Shown: positions 46,961-50,000 of the stretch, in pieces
How positions within the stretch are numbered: position 1 is the stretch's first letter
Layout: each line of letters starts with the position of its first letter
DNA from: Prorocentrum cordatum
Taxonomy: Eukaryota > Sar > Dinophyceae > Prorocentrales > Prorocentraceae
Length of the DNA: 50,000 bases
Direction of reading: 5' to 3'
Assembly (NCBI GenBank): GCA_963575745.1
Contig: CAUYUJ010016140.1
Coordinates: 57,501-107,500 of the forward strand
Translations under genes and position numbers: made by a program
The notes under the pieces: generated by a model
The model's database searches: none
What the model saw: only the letters and a program-made list of their open reading frames with translations
Told to the model about the DNA's origin: nothing

Positions 46961-48110
46961 GCGTTGCTACGCTCGACGGCATGCGCCCTCGCCCCCCAGA
47001 AAAAAAAACCTGCTCGCGCACCAGCTGGGTGCCCTCCCGTGGAGCGCTCCCTCTGCTGCGGGGCGCCCGCCGCCCTGCCCCCCTTGCGCGCCGTCCACCC
47101 CCCCCGGGTGGCGCGCCAGGCCGCCCGGCTGGCACCCTCTCCACCTGCTGCGCGCCAGCCTGCTGCGCCCCAGGCGTCCTCCCATGGGCGCGCCGTCCAG
47201 CCTGCGTGGGGCGCCCTGGAGCGTTCTGCCCACCCGCCCCTGGGCTCTGCAGGCTGGCCGCCGTCCCTGCCGGCAGCTCCTGCTGCCCCACATGGGGGAC
47301 GCCGCCGTTGTGGCTCTCCCCCCGCTTGAGCCTTCCCTCCGGTCGGGGGCCGCCCGTCCCTTTCCTGGGCGCTGGCTGGGCGCGGATCCCTGGCTGTGAT
47401 GCGTGCGCTGGCCCTGGGATGGCTTTTGCTTCTCCCCCCCTCCGCCCCCTGCCCCGCCTGCACCGCCAAGCTGCAAGGTGGCGCTCTGCAACTCTGCCGC
47501 CGCCCGCACGGCTCTGCTGGCCTGCCTCCTGGCGACTGCCCCAGCGCCTGCTGCACCGACCGCGCTGGCCTGCTTATAGCCCGCCGCTGCGCGCTTCAGC
47601 TGCCGCCTCCCTGCACCTCCCGCCCGGCCGCCATGGTCCGCCTGCCGCCCGCTGCTCCCGCCCCCCCGCTTGCTGTCCCTCGCCCTCACTGCGGCTGCTC
47701 GCCCCCGCCCCTGGGTGCGCCCACGACGCCGCCCCGCGCCGCTTCCAATGGGGTGCCCCGCAGCCTGGCCGCCCCGCGCTCCCCGCGGCGCCACCTCCTG
47801 AGAGTGCCCCCTCCCTCCTCCCTCGCCGCGCTCTTCTGTCCCTTCCCCTTTTGCATGCGGGACAATTCGCAACTCCGCAGCCCGGATTTGCTCCAAACGC
47901 GAGCGGATCGCTTTTGCCGCGCCGCGACGGGGAAACAAACCTTGTCGTGCAGTGCAACGCGTTGCACTCGCATCGCGCCTTGCGTCGCGTTGCGTTTCGT
48001 TGCTTGGTTTGCGGCCCTTCGCTGTGCTGGGCCTGTAGTCGCTTTGCTGGATTCTGTTTCCAGGCGGATCCAGGTTCAACCCTGTGCCCGCACGTGACTG
48101 GATGATTGGT
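46961..48110. repeat. C- and CTG-rich degenerate repeat DNA with long antisense ORFs
   Basis: Cytosine- and CTGC-rich plus strand (CCTGCTGCGCCCC, CTGCCGCCCGC words) over 1.1 kb. Both strands carry frames of about 370 codons (46981-48105 plus, 46967-48079 minus), as expected when A/T-rich stops are rare. 47935-48010 contains GTTGC/GCGTTGC repeats. No domain recognised on either strand. Confidence 0.5.
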
Positions 48111-48129
48111 CAACGTGACAGGACAGCTC

Positions 48130-48712
48130 GGAGAACACACGTTGGGCCACCTGCGAGCGCCCGCAACCGCAACGACGCCCGCACCTGCACCCGCAGCCGC
48201 CACCGCAACCGGGTGAACACACTTCGGCCACTCGCCGGCGCCGGCAGCCGCGCCCGCAGCCGCGACTCGGTACCGCACGCGGGGCGGCCCGCGGGGGGCA
48301 CGCGCCCGCCATGGCAGGCGCACCTCGGGAGTACAGCTCTGCCGCCCGACGACGGCATTTGGGCGTCCGCAGCCGCGCCCGCACCCGCGCCCAAGTCGAC
48401 ACCAGGGGCCACGTGTCCGGCCGCCCACTGTCGCACGCGCAGCCGCACCCGCACCCGCGCAATGGGGGAGCACGTTCTGGGCCGCCCGCGGGCTCCCGCC
48501 ACCGCGCCCCCACCCGCAGCCGCAACCTGTAAACACACATCTCTGGGGCGCCTGTGGGCGCCCGCGCCGCATCCCAAGCCGCGCCCGCAGCCGCACCTGG
48601 GAAACGGCATTCTGGGCCGCCCGCGGGCGACCGAAACTGCGCTCGCAGCCGCACCCGCAGCTGCGCCCGCAAGCGCAACCGCACCTGTGAGCGCATCCGC
48701 AGCCGTTGTGAA
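48130..48712 (+). repeat. ~65-80 bp repeat with GCCGCACCC core
   Basis: Six to seven diverged units of the form GGGAACACACATTCTGGGCC, GCCCGCGGGCGCCCGC then CGCAGCCGCACCCGC repeats; starts near 48134, 48213, 48465, 48530 and 48600. Confidence 0.75.
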
Positions 48713-48767
48713 CCTCCGCCGTGTTAGGCAATCGCTTGGGCCATCGTGGGGCTGCAGTCGGGCCGCT

Positions 48768-48870
48768 GAAGAAGGAACCCTTTTTCGTTGGGGAGGGGCT
48801 CAGCGTTCCTTAAGTGTTTCACAGCTTGTTCCTTTAGGGTTCCTTAGGTCAACGCCCCCACTGTATTCGG
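48768..48870 (+). repeat. Dispersed repeat shared with 34140-34300
   Basis: See the 34140 entry; this copy is the shorter and probably the ancestral arrangement. Confidence 0.65.
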
Positions 48871-48984
48871 AGCCATCTTGTGGCCCCGTTGGGACGGCTC
48901 GGCGTGCTCTTGCGCCATCTCGAGGCCGTCCGTGGGGCCGTCCTGGGATTCTGGGGCTGCTTTGGGCCCGTGTGGATGCATTAT

Positions 48985-49148
48985 TCAGGAGGGAAAGAAA
49001 CACACAGACACAATTCATCGTCGACTCCCAGGAAAATATGGGAAAATATGGGAAGTGGGGGGGGAAGACAACAACCCAGAGAATATGAGAAAATATGGGG
49101 AATCTTTTCATTAGTGTGTATTTATTAGTGTGTCCCAGGGCCCCTTCA
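48985..49148 (+). mobile_element. MITE family A, copy 9 (164 bp, TSD ATTAT)
   Basis: TCAGGAGGGAAAGAAACACA to CCCAGGGCCCCTTCA with perfect duplication ATTAT (48980-48984 and 49149-49153). Confidence 0.93.
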
Positions 49149-49248
49149 ATTATGTGGCCTTTTTGGGGTCCTCCCATCCTGGAACAGGTAGCGCCCCTTG
49201 GGGATTGCTTTCAGCAAGTCGTTCGACATCACCATCGGCCACAATTCA

Positions 49249-49268
49249 GCACACACACACACACACAC
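49249..49268 (+). repeat. (CA)n microsatellite
   Basis: About 10 CA dinucleotides just before array 3. Confidence 0.95.
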
Positions 49269-49289
49269 GCATCACGCGTTTCATTGCCC

Positions 49290-49925
49290 CAAAGGGAGCT
49301 CCACCCCCGCGCCTCCCCCGCGCAATACTGCGCACCCTTCGCGCGTTTTGTGGGCCCATAGGGAGCTCCACCAGAGCCCCCAGTGGCAGTGCTCACGCGC
49401 GTCTCCCTCGCCCGCTGCGGCGCACCCCATCCACGTTTCGTGGCCCCCAAAGGCGCTCCACCGAAGGCCCCAGTGGCAGTGCTCACACGCGCCTCCCCCG
49501 CGCAATGCGGCGCACCCCTCGCTCGTTTTGTAGGCCTATAGGGAGCTCCACCGAAGCCCCCAGTGGCAGTGCTCACAAGCGCCTCCCTCGCCCGCCGTGC
49601 CGTACCCCTCGCGCGTTTCGTGGCCCCATGGGGAGTTCCACCGAATGCCCCAGTGGCAGTGCTCACGCACGTGGCCCTCGCCCACTGCGGCGCACCCCTC
49701 AGACGTTTCGTGGGCCTACAGGGAGCTCCACAGAAGGCCCGTCCCAATGGCAGTGCGCGCGCGCGCGTCTCCGCCGCCCGCTTACGGCACCTCCCTCAGA
49801 CGTTTCGTGGTCCGTTAGGGAGCTTCACCGCAGGTGGCAGTGCTTACGCGCGTGTCCCCCGCCCTCTACGGCACCTCCCTCACGCGTTTCGCGGCCCCAT
49901 TGGGAGCTCCACCGACGACGATACC
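49290..49925 (+). repeat. 90-bp relative of the 77-bp satellite, array 3 (~7 copies)
   Basis: Unit GGGAGCTCCACCGAAGCCCC, CAGTGGCAGTGCTCACACGC, GCCTCCCTCGCCCGCTGCGG, CGCACCCCTCGCGCGTTTCG, TGGCCCCATA. Starts at 49363, 49453, 49543, 49633 and 49723 are exactly 90 bp apart. Since 90 is a multiple of 3, the frame is kept and a 30-residue peptide repeat (SSTEGPSGSAHARLPRPLRR...) results. Confidence 0.95.
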
Positions 49926-50000
49926 TTCAATTGCGTCAGTGACAATGCATGTGGTTGGGACCTTCGCCAGGATACTTCTCAACTGGCTGAGCCAGGCTTG
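49926..50000 (+). repeat. Satellite 3' tail sequence, window end
   Basis: TGACAATGCATGTGGTTGGG, ACCTTCGCCAGGATACTT corresponds to the tail of array 2 at 27740-27785. Confidence 0.6.

Noticed and set aside
47930-48015. Possible tRNA or snRNA in the GTTGC-rich stretch
   Set aside because: No cloverleaf or box A/B arrangement could be formed; the stretch is a short tandem repeat.
46967-48079. 370-codon minus-strand Gly/Arg/Ala-rich protein
   Set aside because: Composition-driven; no domain, no codon contrast between strands.

Overview
The window looks like nuclear DNA of a core dinoflagellate; a Prorocentrum-like or Symbiodiniaceae genome would fit, but I cannot fix the genus. Four things point there. 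One intact ORF matches my memory of a dinoflagellate-expanded RRM-like family (20476-21222). There is a decayed ORF with the cytosine-methyltransferase-like domain known from dinoflagellate retroelements (about 930-1660), and a second probable retroelement fragment (45834-46270). Coding sequence is sparse and occurs as short GC3-rich islands. Almost everything else is microsatellite, minisatellite, satellite and MITE-like DNA. I saw no bacterial operon, no CRISPR array, no rRNA or tRNA gene and no dinoflagellate spliced-leader sequence, though my scan for the small RNAs was by eye.

Layout. 0-2.5 kb: methyltransferase-like pseudogene with a MITE inserted upstream of or within it, then a possible KOW/SH3-like exon. 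2.7-6.8 kb: minisatellites, one MITE and two sets of an ~83-bp repeat. 7.25-8.75 kb: a MITE split by a 1.3-kb element that carries pentamer and hexamer microsatellites between conserved ends. 9-12.8 kb: (GAG)n tracts around several exon-like islands, a MITE, a TGCAAT-rich inverted-repeat element and (TTG)n. 13-17.4 kb: MITE, first 77-bp satellite array and a ~200-bp satellite hit by two further elements. 17.4-19.4 kb: (GAT)n, then exon-like islands alternating with (GAG)n. 19.4-20 kb: second microsatellite-carrying element. 20.5-21.2 kb: the RRM-like gene. 23.3-27.8 kb: ~83-bp composite element followed by a 3.7-kb, ~48-copy 77-bp satellite with a ~488-bp higher-order period. 27.9-29.5 kb: (GAT)n. 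30.6-32.9 kb: CTTGGGCCGT-type satellite with its own higher-order structure. 33-36.7 kb: a cluster of foldback elements and MITEs. 37-40.5 kb: palindromic minisatellite, GAT/GGA tracts and a 1.3-kb AAGGATTCCTT satellite. 40.5-45.6 kb: the densest MITE cluster, with exon-like islands on both strands. 45.8-50 kb: retroelement fragment, C-rich and GCCGCACCC repeat DNA, and a 90-bp relative of the 77-bp satellite.

The strongest result is structural. At least four families of short inverted-repeat elements, unrelated in sequence, show 5-bp target duplications that can be read directly: GTCAG and ATTAT (family A), CCCAT and GGTTC (family C), ATTCG and CAGTC (family F), and ATAGG (a foldback). This suggests one 5-bp-cutting transposition activity mobilising many short elements. 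No transposase gene is visible here. Several elements lie within or beside exon-like islands, which would be compatible with an introner-like role; that last point is inference.

Protein genes: one confident CDS (RRM-like), one confident pseudogene, one probable retroelement fragment, and about a dozen candidate exons of unknown genes given at low confidence. Most long open frames in the window are by-products of trinucleotide or 77-/90-bp repeats and are not annotated as genes.
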